From CAWDVK01 sp963805715 (GTDB taxonomy: Bacteria; Actinomycetota; Actinomycetes; Streptosporangiales; Streptosporangiaceae): DNA of 64,000 nucleotides. This document shows positions 1-8,800 of this stretch, in pieces; the stretch's first letter is position 1; each line of letters opens with the position of its first letter. The DNA lies in the NCBI GenBank assembly GCA_963805715.1, contig CAWDVK010000004.1:124001-188000 (forward strand), written 5' to 3'. A program made the translations under genes and the position numbers. The notes beneath the pieces are model-generated. The model had not been told where the DNA came from and did not search any database. It was given only the letters and a program-made list of their open reading frames with translations.

Positions 1-83
1 GCCGCGGGCCCGGCCGCGCTCGCGATCCCGCTGCCCGTGCTGTGCGGTCCGTGCATCCCCAGTCGCCGCCCAGCGCAGCCTCC

Positions 84-131
84 GTGCGCTATCCTGGCTG
101 CGTGCGCTTCGGTCGGCTGCTCCTTACATAG
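84..131 (+). CDS. Candidate leucine leader peptide of leuS
   Basis: A short frame runs from GTG 84 to TAG 129-131 and reads MRYPGCVRFGRLLLT. A second in-frame GTG at 102 would give MRFGRLLLT. Three consecutive Leu codons (CTG CTC CTT, 117-125), the last of them rare in such GC-rich DNA, sit just before the stop. TATCCT at 90-95 looks like a -10 box six bases before GTG 102, so the shorter form may be read from a leaderless transcript. Two stem-loops follow at once and then leuS. This is the layout of a ribosome-mediated attenuator sensing leucyl-tRNA. The role is inferred from position and codon content only. Confidence 0.55.
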   Translation: MRYPGCVRFGRLLLT

Positions 132-185
132 CCGCGCCACTGTCCTGTCGTGGCGCGGCTGCCCCTCGTGATCGAGGGGCATTTT
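130..185 (+). promoter_or_regulatory. Tandem hairpins (putative attenuator) in the leuS leader
   Basis: Positions 130-140 and 150-160 form a perfect 11-bp stem with a 9-base loop, overlapping the leader-peptide stop codon. Directly after it, 161-168 and 173-180 form an 8-bp GC stem with a TGAT tetraloop, followed by ATTTT (181-185), which resembles an intrinsic terminator. The second hairpin would stop transcription about 60 bases before the leuS start. A ribosome stalled at the Leu codons would cover or open the first stem. The antiterminator pairing was not worked out. Confidence 0.6.
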
Positions 186-243
186 GCTTGGAGCAGGAAG
201 GCCAGACACGGCCTAGCCGGATCTCACCATCTCGCGAGGAGTC

Positions 244-2727
244 ATGACAGCCGCTGACAGCGCGGATCGGGCGTCGCAGTACGACCCGCGCGCCATCCAG
301 GAGAAGTGGCAGGACCGCTGGGCAGCCCTGGACCCGTTCCGGGCCAGCGATGATCCGGCCGACCCCCGGCCGCGCACCTATGTGCTCGACATGTTCCCGT
401 ACCCGTCGGGTGACCTGCACATGGGTCATGCCGAGGCGTACGCGGTCGGCGACGCGATGGCGCGGTACTACTTCCAGCGCGGGCACAACGTGCTGCACCC
501 GATCGGCTGGGATGCCTTCGGGCTGCCTGCCGAGAACGCGGCGATCCGTAACAACACCCATCCGGCCGACTGGACCCACAAGAACATCGAGACCCAGGCA
601 GCCTCGTTCCGCCGGTACGCGGTGTCCTTCGACTGGTCGCGTCGGCTGCAGACCTGCGACCCGGACTACTACCGCTGGACCCAGTGGCTGTTCCTGCGCC
701 TGTATGAGCGGGGCCTGGCCTACCGCGGCGACGGCTACGTCAACTGGTGCCCGGTGGACCAGACCGTACTGGCCAACGAGCAGGTCATCAACGGCAGGTG
801 CGAGCGCTGCGGCGCTGAGGTCATCCGCCGGGTGCTGACCCAGTGGTACTTCAAGATCACAGAGTACGCGGACCGCCTGCTGGCCGACATGGCCCCGCTG
901 GAGGGAAAGTGGCCGGACCGGGTGCTGCTGATGCAGCGCAACTGGATCGGCCGCAGCGAGGGCGCCGAGGTGCAGTTCGTGATCGAGGGCCGGGAGGACC
1001 CGGTCACCGTCTTCACCACCCGCCCGGACACCCTGTACGGGGCGACATTCTTCGTCGTGGCGGCGGACTCGCCGCTGGCCGAGGAACTGGTCACCGATGA
1101 GCATCGCGACGAGCTGCGCCGCTACGTCGACGAGGTGCGGAAGCTGACCGACATCGAGCGCCAGTCGACCGAGCGGGACAAGACCGGCGTCTTCCTGGGC
1201 CGGCAGGCCATCAACCCCGTCAACGGGGAGCGGATACCGGTCTGGGCGGCCGACTACGTGCTGCCCGACTACGGCACCGGCGCGATCATGGCGGTGCCCG
1301 CGCACGACCAGCGCGACCTGGACTTCGCCCGCAAGTTCGGCCTGCCGATCTGGGAAGTGGTGGACACCGGGATGCCGGATCCGACGCTGACCGGCGTGGC
1401 CACCTTCGGCGACGGGGCGATGGTCAACTCCGGCCCGCTGGACGGGCTGGCCAAGAACGAGGCCATCGCCCGGATCACCGAGATCCTGGCCGAGCGCGGG
1501 CTGGGCCGGGCCGCGGTCAGCTACCGGCTGCGCGACTGGCTGGTCTCCCGGCAGCGCTTCTGGGGCGCGCCCATCCCGATCGTCTACTGTGAGGACTGCG
1601 GCGAGGTCCCGGTACCCGACGACCGGCTGCCGGTCCGGCTGCCGGACCTGCGCGGCGCGGACCTGGCACCGCATGGCGTATCGCCGCTGGCGGCGGCCGA
1701 GGACTGGGTGAACACCGAGTGCCCCAAGTGCGGCGGCCCGGCCCGGCGCGACACCGACACGATGGACACGTTCGTCGACTCGTCCTGGTACTTCCTGCGC
1801 TACTGCTCGCCGCAGTTCGAGCACGGCCCGTTCGAGGTCGACGCGGTCCGCCGGTGGTGCCCGGTCGACCTGTATGTGGGCGGCGTCGAGCACGCGATCC
1901 TGCACCTGCTCTACAGCAGGTTCTTCACCAAGGTCCTGAATGACATGCAGATGCTGGACTTCACCGAGCCGTTCACCCGGCTGGTGAACCAGGGCCAGGT
2001 GATCAACCATGGCAAGGCCATGTCCAAGTCACTGGGCAACGGCGTGGACCTGGGCGCTCAGCTGGCCGAGCACGGCGTGGACGCGATCCGGCTGACGATG
2101 ATCTTCGCGAGCCCGCCCGAGGACGACATCGACTGGGCCGACATGCGGCCGGAATCGATGGTGAAGTTCCTGGGCCGGGTGATGCGGGTCGCCGCCGATG
2201 TCGGCACCGAGGTGACCGGCCCGGCCAGCGCGGGCGAGGTCGGGCTGCGGCGGGTCACGCACCGGACCATCGATGAGGTAACCAGGCTGGTGGAGGCGAC
2301 CCGGCTGAACGTCGCGGTGGCGCGGCTGATGGAGCTGGTCAGCGCGGCCCGCCGGGCTATCGACGCCGGGCCGGGGGCCAGTGATCCGGCCGTCCGGGAG
2401 GCCGCGGAGACGCTGGCCATCCTGCTGTCGCTGTTCGCTCCCTACACGGCGGAGGAGTGCTGGCAGGTGCTGGGCCACCAGCCGACGGTGGCGATGGCGG
2501 GCTGGCCGGCGGTCGAGCCCGCGCTGCTGGAGCAGGACACGGTGACCTGCGTCGTCCAGGTGAACGGCAAGGTGCGGGACCGGCTGGAGGTGCCCACCGG
2601 CATCGGCGAGGACGAGCTGCGCGAGCTGGCCCGGGCGGCACCGGGGGTGCAGCGGGCGCTGGACGGCCGCGGCGTGCGCACCGTCATCGTGCGCCCGCCC
2701 AAGCTGGTCAACATCGTTCCTGAGTAA
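244..2727 (+). CDS. leuS: Leucyl-tRNA synthetase
   Basis: Class I aminoacyl-tRNA synthetase that charges tRNA-Leu in the cytoplasm. The 827-residue product has the HIGH-type motif HMGH at residues 59-62 within PYPSGDLHMGHAEAY, and the KMSKS-type motif as AMSKS at 592-596. Cysteine pairs that suit zinc binding (CERCG, CPKCG) and a CP1 editing insertion with a TTRPDTLYGATF core are also visible. ATG 244 is preceded by GCGAGGAG, a good ribosome binding site. Length and domain order fit the bacterial family. Expression is probably controlled by the leader attenuator just upstream. The gene is monocistronic here; lexA is convergent. Confidence 0.98.
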   Translation: MTAADSADRASQYDPRAIQEKWQDRWAALDPFRASDDPADPRPRTYVLDMFPYPSGDLHMGHAEAYAVGDAMARYYFQRGHNVLHPIGWDAFGLPAENAAIRNNTHPADWTHKNIETQAASFRRYAVSFDWSRRLQTCDPDYYRWTQWLFLRLYERGLAYRGDGYVNWCPVDQTVLANEQVINGRCERCGAEVIRRVLTQWYFKITEYADRLLADMAPLEGKWPDRVLLMQRNWIGRSEGAEVQFVIEGREDPVTVFTTRPDTLYGATFFVVAADSPLAEELVTDEHRDELRRYVDEVRKLTDIERQSTERDKTGVFLGRQAINPVNGERIPVWAADYVLPDYGTGAIMAVPAHDQRDLDFARKFGLPIWEVVDTGMPDPTLTGVATFGDGAMVNSGPLDGLAKNEAIARITEILAERGLGRAAVSYRLRDWLVSRQRFWGAPIPIVYCEDCGEVPVPDDRLPVRLPDLRGADLAPHGVSPLAAAEDWVNTECPKCGGPARRDTDTMDTFVDSSWYFLRYCSPQFEHGPFEVDAVRRWCPVDLYVGGVEHAILHLLYSRFFTKVLNDMQMLDFTEPFTRLVNQGQVINHGKAMSKSLGNGVDLGAQLAEHGVDAIRLTMIFASPPEDDIDWADMRPESMVKFLGRVMRVAADVGTEVTGPASAGEVGLRRVTHRTIDEVTRLVEATRLNVAVARLMELVSAARRAIDAGPGASDPAVREAAETLAILLSLFAPYTAEECWQVLGHQPTVAMAGWPAVEPALLEQDTVTCVVQVNGKVRDRLEVPTGIGEDELRELARAAPGVQRALDGRGVRTVIVRPPKLVNIVPE

Positions 2728-3113
2728 GTCCGGAGGCAATCGCGCCGTCCAGGCCCTCATTCGCGGCCGGTCTCGGCCAGTGCTGCTGATCCGGTACCAG
2801 TGATCACGGTGCCGGTGATCACGGGCCAGCGGCGCCGGACCCGGTCAGGTCAAGATCAGCGAGTCTTTCCGGCGGATCCGGCTGAGTGCCACCAGCAGGC
2901 GCTCAGCCCGGACGCTGACCGCGTGTCCAGGACCCGGCTTGGCGCCTCCAGGAAAGTCAGCCTGGCCCTTTGGCTCTCGCGCGCATCTCAGGAGTGCGCG
3001 GCCTCCGTCGCTGCCCGTGGCGGGCAGGCTGTTAAAGCCGAGGCCTCGGCCTGGCACGGACCGGCGATTCCTGACGGCGCGACGTGGTCGCGGCTCAGCC
3101 GGGGCGGTAGCCG
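2728..3113. other. Gene-free stretch between convergent leuS and lexA
   Basis: No convincing gene: the open frames here lack coding character. A 7-bp hairpin (3011-3017 with 3021-3027) and a 14-base perfect palindrome (3037-3050) could help end transcription from either side. Neither has a T tract. Confidence 0.5.
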
Positions 3114-3950
3114 TCAGACCCGGCGCAGCACGGCCACCACGCGGCCGAGTATCTCGGCCTCGTCGCCCGGAATCGGGGTGTAAGCCGGGTTGTGCGGCAT
3201 CAGCCAGACGTGGTCGCCGGAGCGCTTGAAGGTCTTCACCGTGGCCTCGCCGTCAATCATCGCGGCGACGATGTCACTGTTCTCGGCGACTGGCTGCTGC
3301 CGTACGACGACCCAGTCGCCGTCGGCGATGGCCGCGTTGATCATCGAGTCACCGACGACCTTCAGCAGGAACAGGTTGCCCTCACCGACGATCTGCCGGG
3401 GCAGCGGGAAGATGTCCTCGATCGCCTGCTCGGCCAGGATCGGGCCGCCAGCCGCGATCCGGCCCACCAGCGGAACGTAGGCCGCCTCCTGCGAGGCGAT
3501 GTCCATCGGGACGTTCTCGTCGAGTCCCTGCTCAGGCTCGGGGCGAACGGCTGGGTGTCCGGGCAGCCGGACCTCGACCGTCCGCGGCCGGCCAGCGTCG
3601 CGGCGCAGGTAGCCCTTGTTCTGCAAGGTCGAAAGCTGGTACGACACGCTGGACGTGCTCGTCAGGCCGACGGCCTCGCCGATCTCCCGCATCGACGGCG
3701 GATAACCGCGGCGCTGAACTGACTCGCGGATGACCTGGAGCACCTTGCGCTGGCGCCAGGTGAGCACGTGATCAGGATCAGGCTTGTCGGGAAGGTCTGC
3801 CACGATGACGGGGACGCTGCCCTTCGGCTTCCTGCCAGGCTTTCCCCGCGGTCTCTCGCTGCGGTGGCGGTCGGTCTCGCCCTCGGGGCGCGCGTCGCTA
3901 CTGACAGCCGAGGCCCCCCGTGTCGCTCCGTCGCCGGTCCGGTCGTTCAT
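3114..3950 (-). CDS. lexA: LexA repressor (SOS master regulator, self-cleaving)
   Basis: Represses DNA-damage genes and cleaves itself when RecA filaments form. The 278-residue protein has an N-terminal winged helix (about 62-128, with YPPSMREIGEAVGL as the HTH core). The cleavage bond is Ala167-Gly168 within GRIAAGG. The catalytic dyad is Ser202 (GDSM) and Lys239 (EATVKTF). A basic, disordered N-terminal tail of about 60 residues makes it longer than the E. coli protein. ATG 3950 has GGAGG seven bases upstream. An SOS box (4014-4029) in the divergent intergenic region points to autoregulation. Gene order lexA / LysM protein / nrdR matches mycobacteria. Confidence 0.97.
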   Translation of the reverse strand: MNDRTGDGATRGASAVSSDARPEGETDRHRSERPRGKPGRKPKGSVPVIVADLPDKPDPDHVLTWRQRKVLQVIRESVQRRGYPPSMREIGEAVGLTSTSSVSYQLSTLQNKGYLRRDAGRPRTVEVRLPGHPAVRPEPEQGLDENVPMDIASQEAAYVPLVGRIAAGGPILAEQAIEDIFPLPRQIVGEGNLFLLKVVGDSMINAAIADGDWVVVRQQPVAENSDIVAAMIDGEATVKTFKRSGDHVWLMPHNPAYTPIPGDEAEILGRVVAVLRRV

Positions 3951-4013
3951 TATCGGGCCTCCGGATCTCGTGGTTGTGTTCGATGCCGACGCTAACGGTT
4001 CTGATCGCGGATC

Positions 4014-4029
4014 TCAAACATCTGTTCGA
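4014..4029. promoter_or_regulatory. SOS box (LexA operator)
   Basis: The 16-mer TCAAACATCTGTTCGA fits the actinobacterial palindrome TCRAAC-N4-GTTYGA exactly. It lies about 64 bases before the lexA start and 120 bases before the divergent LysM gene, so it can serve both promoters. A second, weaker copy (TCGAAC-N4-ATTCGG, 4117-4132) sits close to the LysM gene. Confidence 0.88.
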
Positions 4030-4064
4030 CGAATGACGAAAATGTCGGAGCCCTGCGATAGGAC

Positions 4065-4104
4065 TCTATCGTATCTCCGTTCGATCGAACGGAGATACGA
4101 TAGA
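4065..4104. repeat. Perfect 40-bp palindrome in the lexA / LysM-gene intergenic region
   Basis: Positions 4065-4084 are the exact reverse complement of 4085-4104, with no loop and no mismatch; the dyad centre is the GATC core of CGATCG. The half-site order GTTC...GAAC is the reverse of a LexA box, so this is not simply another SOS site. It could be a large operator, a cruciform or an RNA hairpin in the LysM-gene leader. Its base composition is less GC-rich than the flanks. Confidence 0.9.
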
Positions 4105-4148
4105 ACAGAGATGCGATCGAACGGGCATTCGGCGGGAGGCGATCGGGG

Positions 4149-4919
4149 ATGAGTGCGCTGAGCGGTGCGGGAGTGCGCGACATGGCCGAGGCGGACCGGC
4201 AGGCCGCCGGTCCGCGAAGGCCGATTCTGCTGGTAGTGCCCACGCCGCGTGCGGGAGCGGTGCCCGGCGCCGGGGCTGCGCAGAGGTCTGGGGCTGCGCA
4301 GAGGTCTGGGGCTGCGCAGAGGTCCGGGGCTGCGCAGAGGTCCGGGGCTGTGCCGGGGGCCGGGCGTGCACCGGGGGCCCGGAGTGCCCCGGTGCGGGTC
4401 ATCCGGGCCGTCCCGGTCGCCAGGGGAGGGGCCCGCGCTGCGGCCGGGCCAGCTGCGGTGTCCCCGCGCGAGCGTGCGGGTGCGCGGCCGACTCCGCGGC
4501 TGGCCAGCAGCCGGCAGCCAGGACGGCCGACCCGGAGCGGTGCTGGAATCGCCGGTGCCAGGCCGGCCGGGCACGGTGCCGATCAGGCCGGCCGGCAGGC
4601 AAGGCCGGTGCGCCTCACCCGGCGCGGTCGCCTGGTGGCTGGCAGCCTGGTTGTCGCGCTGGCGGCCGGGGCGGCGATGCTGGTGCTGCTGCTCACGGCG
4701 CCCGGCGGGGCGCTGGCATCCAATGGCGGCGAGTCGCGGGCGGGGTACCGGGGGATGACCCGGGTGCTCGTGCAGCCGGGGCAGACGCTGTGGTCCATCG
4801 CTGCGGCCGCCGAGCCGCGCGCCGATCCGCGCCTGGTGATTCAGCAGATCGCCAGCGCGAATGCGCTGGGAGGCAGCGCCATCTATCCGGGGGAGCTGCT
4901 GTGGGTGCCGAAGGGCTAA
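4149..4919 (+). CDS. Membrane-anchored LysM protein in the ChiZ/DivS position
   Basis: The 256-residue protein has a long basic, Ala/Pro/Arg-rich cytoplasmic N-terminus, one transmembrane segment at about 162-184, and a C-terminal LysM peptidoglycan-binding domain at about 205-254 (VQPGQTLWSIA to LLWVPKG). Positions 4275-4346 encode four tandem AAQRSG hexapeptides in an 18-base minisatellite. The gene diverges from lexA and precedes nrdR, as do mycobacterial Rv2719c (ChiZ) and corynebacterial divS, SOS-induced inhibitors of cell division. A role as the SOS checkpoint protein is therefore likely, but it rests on synteny and topology. The start is ATG 4149 with GGAGG nine bases upstream. Confidence 0.85.
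   Translation: MSALSGAGVRDMAEADRQAAGPRRPILLVVPTPRAGAVPGAGAAQRSGAAQRSGAAQRSGAAQRSGAVPGAGRAPGARSAPVRVIRAVPVARGGARAAAGPAAVSPRERAGARPTPRLASSRQPGRPTRSGAGIAGARPAGHGADQAGRQARPVRLTRRGRLVAGSLVVALAAGAAMLVLLLTAPGGALASNGGESRAGYRGMTRVLVQPGQTLWSIAAAAEPRADPRLVIQQIASANALGGSAIYPGELLWVPKG
4275..4346 (+). repeat. 18-bp minisatellite, four copies, in the LysM gene
   Basis: Four head-to-tail 18-base units start at 4275, 4293, 4311 and 4329 and differ only by a T/C change in the serine codon. They encode (AAQRSG)4 in the disordered cytoplasmic tail. Copy number should be prone to replication slippage without breaking the frame. Confidence 0.95.
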
Positions 4920-5099
4920 TAGGCCCGGCTGCCTGGCCCCGGTGAACGGGCGGGCCCAGCACGGCGGGCCCAGCACGGCGGGCTTCGCGACACGCCGGCG
5001 AGCTTGCCTGAATCCGCGGCTGCCCCGGCCAGGGGGCGGATCGTCTACCTGCGGCTTCGACTGCCGGCCTGAACCAGTTGCGCTTCAGCTCGTCGTAGA

Positions 5100-5147
5100 C
5101 CACAATATCTAGTAGTTACACGGCTGTGGTTTTCCTATAGCTTGTGC
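5100..5147. promoter_or_regulatory. Pair of NrdR boxes upstream of nrdR-nrdJ
   Basis: Compared with the NrdR consensus acaCwAtATaTwGtgt, 5100-5115 (CCACAATATCTAGTAG) matches 11 of 16 positions, and 5132-5147 (TTCCTATAGCTTGTGC) matches about 10. The two sites are 32 bp apart centre to centre, about three helical turns, the spacing typical of NrdR operators. They overlap the likely promoter of nrdR-nrdJ, implying autorepression and nucleotide-dependent control of the reductase. Confidence 0.75.
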
Positions 5148-5189
5148 TTAGGGACGGTAAGTCCGAGTGTCGTGAAGGGGGTGATTCGC

Positions 5190-5789
5190 ATGTACTGCCC
5201 GTATTGCAGGTATCCGGATAGCAGGGTGATCGACAGCCGGACAGCCGAGGATGGCGCTGCCATCCGGCGCCGCAGGATGTGCCAGGAGTGCGGACGCCGG
5301 TTCACCACTCAGGAGACTGTCATCCTCATGGTGGGCAAGCGCAGCGGAGTGACCGAGCCCTTCAACCGGGACAAGATCGTCCGCGGCGTCCGCCGGGCGT
5401 GCCAGGGCCGGCCGGTGACCGAGGATCAGCTCGCCATGCTGGCCCAGCAGGTCGAGGATGCGATCCGGTCCAAGGGCTCCGGCGAGGTCCCCTCGCAGGA
5501 GGTGGGCCTGGCGATCCTCGGCCCGCTCCGCCAGCTGGACGAGGTCGCGTACCTGCGATTCGCCTCCGTCTACCGGAGCTTCCAGTCGCTGGCCGACTTC
5601 GAGGACGAGATTTCCGCGCTCCGGGCTGAGCACCTGGAGGAATGGCGGCTCAGCCAGGACGACGCGGGGCTTCCCGGTAACAGGGACGCGCCGCGCTCGG
5701 CGGGCGGCGGTAATCCGCCGGGGCCGGCCGCCCCGGCCGATCCAGGCTCGCCAGCCAAGCCGCGCGAGCAGCGCTTGTCCGCCCGCTAA
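5190..5789 (+). CDS. nrdR: NrdR, ATP-cone repressor of ribonucleotide reductase genes
   Basis: Zinc-ribbon / ATP-cone regulator of nrd genes that senses (d)ATP. The N-terminus MYCPYC plus CQEC supplies the four zinc cysteines (3, 6, 31, 34). The ATP cone follows (about 49-139). The alanine/proline-rich C-terminal tail of about 40 residues extends past the usual 150-residue family length. ATG 5190 is chosen over upstream in-frame starts because the family begins M-x-C-P and GAAGGGGG lies nine bases before it. nrdJ follows after 84 bases, and two NrdR boxes precede the gene. Confidence 0.97.
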   Translation: MYCPYCRYPDSRVIDSRTAEDGAAIRRRRMCQECGRRFTTQETVILMVGKRSGVTEPFNRDKIVRGVRRACQGRPVTEDQLAMLAQQVEDAIRSKGSGEVPSQEVGLAILGPLRQLDEVAYLRFASVYRSFQSLADFEDEISALRAEHLEEWRLSQDDAGLPGNRDAPRSAGGGNPPGPAAPADPGSPAKPREQRLSAR

Positions 5790-5873
5790 GCCGGGCGGAC
5801 GCCGAAAACTATCGGGAGAGGGCCTGAGCAGGCCCGCAAGGGGATCCAGCGGATCCCGGAAGAAGGGGGAAAC

Positions 5874-8800
5874 ATGACCGAGACGGCCAGCGGGGCAGCG
5901 TCGCAGAATGGCAAGAGTCCTGACCAGGGCCTCACCATGCGTCGCATCTACACCCGTGCAGGCGTCCATCCTTATGACGAGGTCACGTGGGAGCGCCGCG
6001 ACGTTGTCATGACCAACTGGCGGGATGGCTCGGTCAATTTCGAGCAGCACGGCGTGGAGTTCCCCGACTTCTGGTCGGTCAATGCCGCGAATATCGTCAC
6101 CACCAAGTACTTCCGCGGGGCGGTCGGCACCCCGCAGCGCGAGTGGAGCCTCAAGCAGCTCGTCGACCGGGTCGTCGGCACGTACACCGCGGCGGGCCGC
6201 GAGCACGGCTACTTCGCGGCCGAGCAGGACGCGGAGATCTTCGAGCACGAGCTCACCCACGCGCTGGTCCACCAGGTGTTCAGCTTCAACTCCCCGGTCT
6301 GGTTCAACGTCGGCACCTCCTCGCCGCAGCAGGTGTCGGCCTGCCAGCCTTATGACGCGCTGGTGAGCACGCCAGCGGGCCTGGTCCCGATCGGCAGGCT
6401 GGTCGACGACGATGCGGTCGGCGCCAAGGTGCACGACGCGCACGGCACGACCACGATCGTGGCCACCAAGGCCAACGGCGTGAAAGAGGTGCTCCGGCTG
6501 CACACCGCCGCCGGCTACGCACTGGACGCGACGGCGGATCACCTGGTGTGGCGCGCGACCGACCTGGACACCGGCGAGTTCACCGTGGCCGGGTTCATCC
6601 GGCCGGGCGATTTCCTCCTGCACGTGGACCCGGATGTGGGCGGTCAGGACCGCCGCCTGGTGCCGGTGAGCCGGGTCGAGCGGCTCGGCACGATGGAGGT
6701 CTATGACATCCAGACCGAGAGCGGCGAGTACCTGTCCGGGAACGTGCGGGTGCACAACTGCTTCATCCTGGCGGTCGACGACACCATGGACTCGATCCTG
6801 GAGTGGTACCGGGAAGAGGGCCTGATCTTCAAGGGCGGGTCCGGGGCCGGCGTCAACCTGTCGCGGATTCGCTCCAGCCAGGAGCTCCTGTCGTCCGGCG
6901 GCACGGCCAGCGGGCCGGTCTCGTTCATGCGCGGCGCCGACGCCTCGGCCGGCACCATCAAGTCCGGTGGCGCCACCCGGCGCGCGGCGAAGATGGTCGT
7001 CCTGGACGTGGATCACCCGGACGTCGAGGACTTCATCGAGACCAAGGCGCGCGAGGAAGAGAAGGTCCGGGTGCTGCGCGATGCCGGGTTCGACATGGAC
7101 CTCGGCGGCAAGGACATCGTCAGCGTCCAGTACCAGAACGCTAATAACTCGGTGCGGGTCTCGGATGAGTTCATGCGGGCCGTCGAGTCCGGCTCCGACT
7201 TCGACCTGGCCTCCCGCACGACCGGCGAGCCGCTGAGGACAGTCCAAGCCAGGGAACTGTTCGGGAAAATGGCCAAGGCCGCCTGGGAATGCGCCGACCC
7301 CGGCATTCAGTATGACGGGACAATAAACGACTGGCACACCTGCCCGGAATCGGGCCGCATCACCGCCAGCAACCCGTGCTTCCCGGCTGACCAGCGGGTC
7401 GTGACGGACCAGGGCCTGATCCGGATCGGTGAGCTGGTCGCGCGGGCGGCAGCGGGGGAGAGGTTCGGCGTTTACACCAATGACGTCACCTCGGCCACGG
7501 CGCCGGCGGAGCGGGTTACCGCCACATCGCCGACGCGCTACATGGTCACCGGGACCAACGAGATCCTCGAGCTGCGGTTCTCTGACGGATCGCGGCTGCG
7601 CTGCACGCCCGGCCATCGCCTCTGGACCGCGAACCGGGGCTGGATGCACGCCGAGGAACTGACCGCCGCCGACCAGGTGGTCCGCTCCCTGCAGCACGCC
7701 CCGCGCAGCGCGGCCGACGCCAGGATCCCCGCGGCCGCCCTGGCCGCCGCCCGGACCGCCCGGTCGCGCAAGGCGATCAGCCTGCCCGAGAAGTGGGACT
7801 ATGAGCTGGCTCATTACCTGGGCTGGCTGGTCGGTGACGGCTGCGTGACCGATCAGAACGCGGTGACGGTCTACGGCAGCGAGGACGACCGCGCCGAGGC
7901 CCTGATCAGGCACCAGGAGCTGCTGACCCAGATCACCGGGTTCGAGGCCAAGCCGAGCATCCAGGCCAACGGCACCGTGCAGCTGCGGGTGACCAGGGAC
8001 GCCTTCATCGCCTTCACCCGGGCCCTCGGTGTCTCATCGGGGCGCGCGCCCGCCAAGCGCGTACCCGAGGCAATCTTCGAGGCGCCCGAAGAGGCAATGG
8101 TCGGCTTCCTGGAAGGTCTGTTCGACGCCGACGGCTGCGCGGTCAGCCAGCCGAACGGCACCCGGTACGTCGGCCTCGGCAGCCGCTCCGAGGAACTGCT
8201 GCTCGGCGTGCAGGAGCTGCTGGGATCGCTGGGGATCGCCAGCCGCATCTACCCGATGCCCGTCAAGAAGGACAGCTTCAGCTACACCCGCAAGGATGGC
8301 TCCGTCGCGACGTACGGCTCCGACGGGCCCGGCTTTGACCTGCGCATCACCGGCCGCTCGCTGCGGGAGTTCGGGGCCAGGATCGGGTTCAGCCTGCCCG
8401 CCAAGGAGCGGAAGCTGCTCTCCGTCATCGCGTCGACGAGGTTTTACAACACCGACGAGACCGTTCGCATGGTCTCGCGCGAGTCGCGCGGCTTCGAGAC
8501 GACCTACAACCTGACCGAGCCGCGCAACCACTCCTACATCGTGAGCGGGATGGTGGTCGCGAACTGCAGCGAGTATGTCCACCTGGACAACTCGTCCTGC
8601 AACCTGGCCAGCATCAACCTGCTCAAGTTCCTGCGCGGCGATGACACCTTCGATGTGGAGAAGTTCGAGCAGCTCACCGAGCTGATCATCACGGCGATGG
8701 ACATCTCCATCTGCTTCGCCGACTTCCCGACTGAGAAGATCACCGAGACCACCCGCGCCTACCGTCAGCTCGGCATCGGCTACGCCAACCTGGGCGCTCT

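Noticed and set aside
130..240. T-box riboswitch for leuS
   Set aside because: No T-box sequence or specifier stem is visible; the small Leu-rich frame with two hairpins explains the leader better.
124..2010. Long open frame on the minus strand opposite leuS (628 codons), and similar long frames opposite nrdJ, the AAA+ ATPase and parE
   Set aside because: They mirror the GC-rich third positions of well-supported genes; their products are Arg/Gly/Pro/Val-rich without family motifs.
2800..3183. 127-codon plus-strand frame between leuS and lexA
   Set aside because: No ribosome binding site, poor codon pattern, Arg/Ser-rich product and overlap with the end of lexA.
5101..5189. Cobalamin riboswitch before the B12-dependent reductase genes
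   Set aside because: The leader is under 100 bases and lacks a B12-box; NrdR sites account for the conserved-looking parts.
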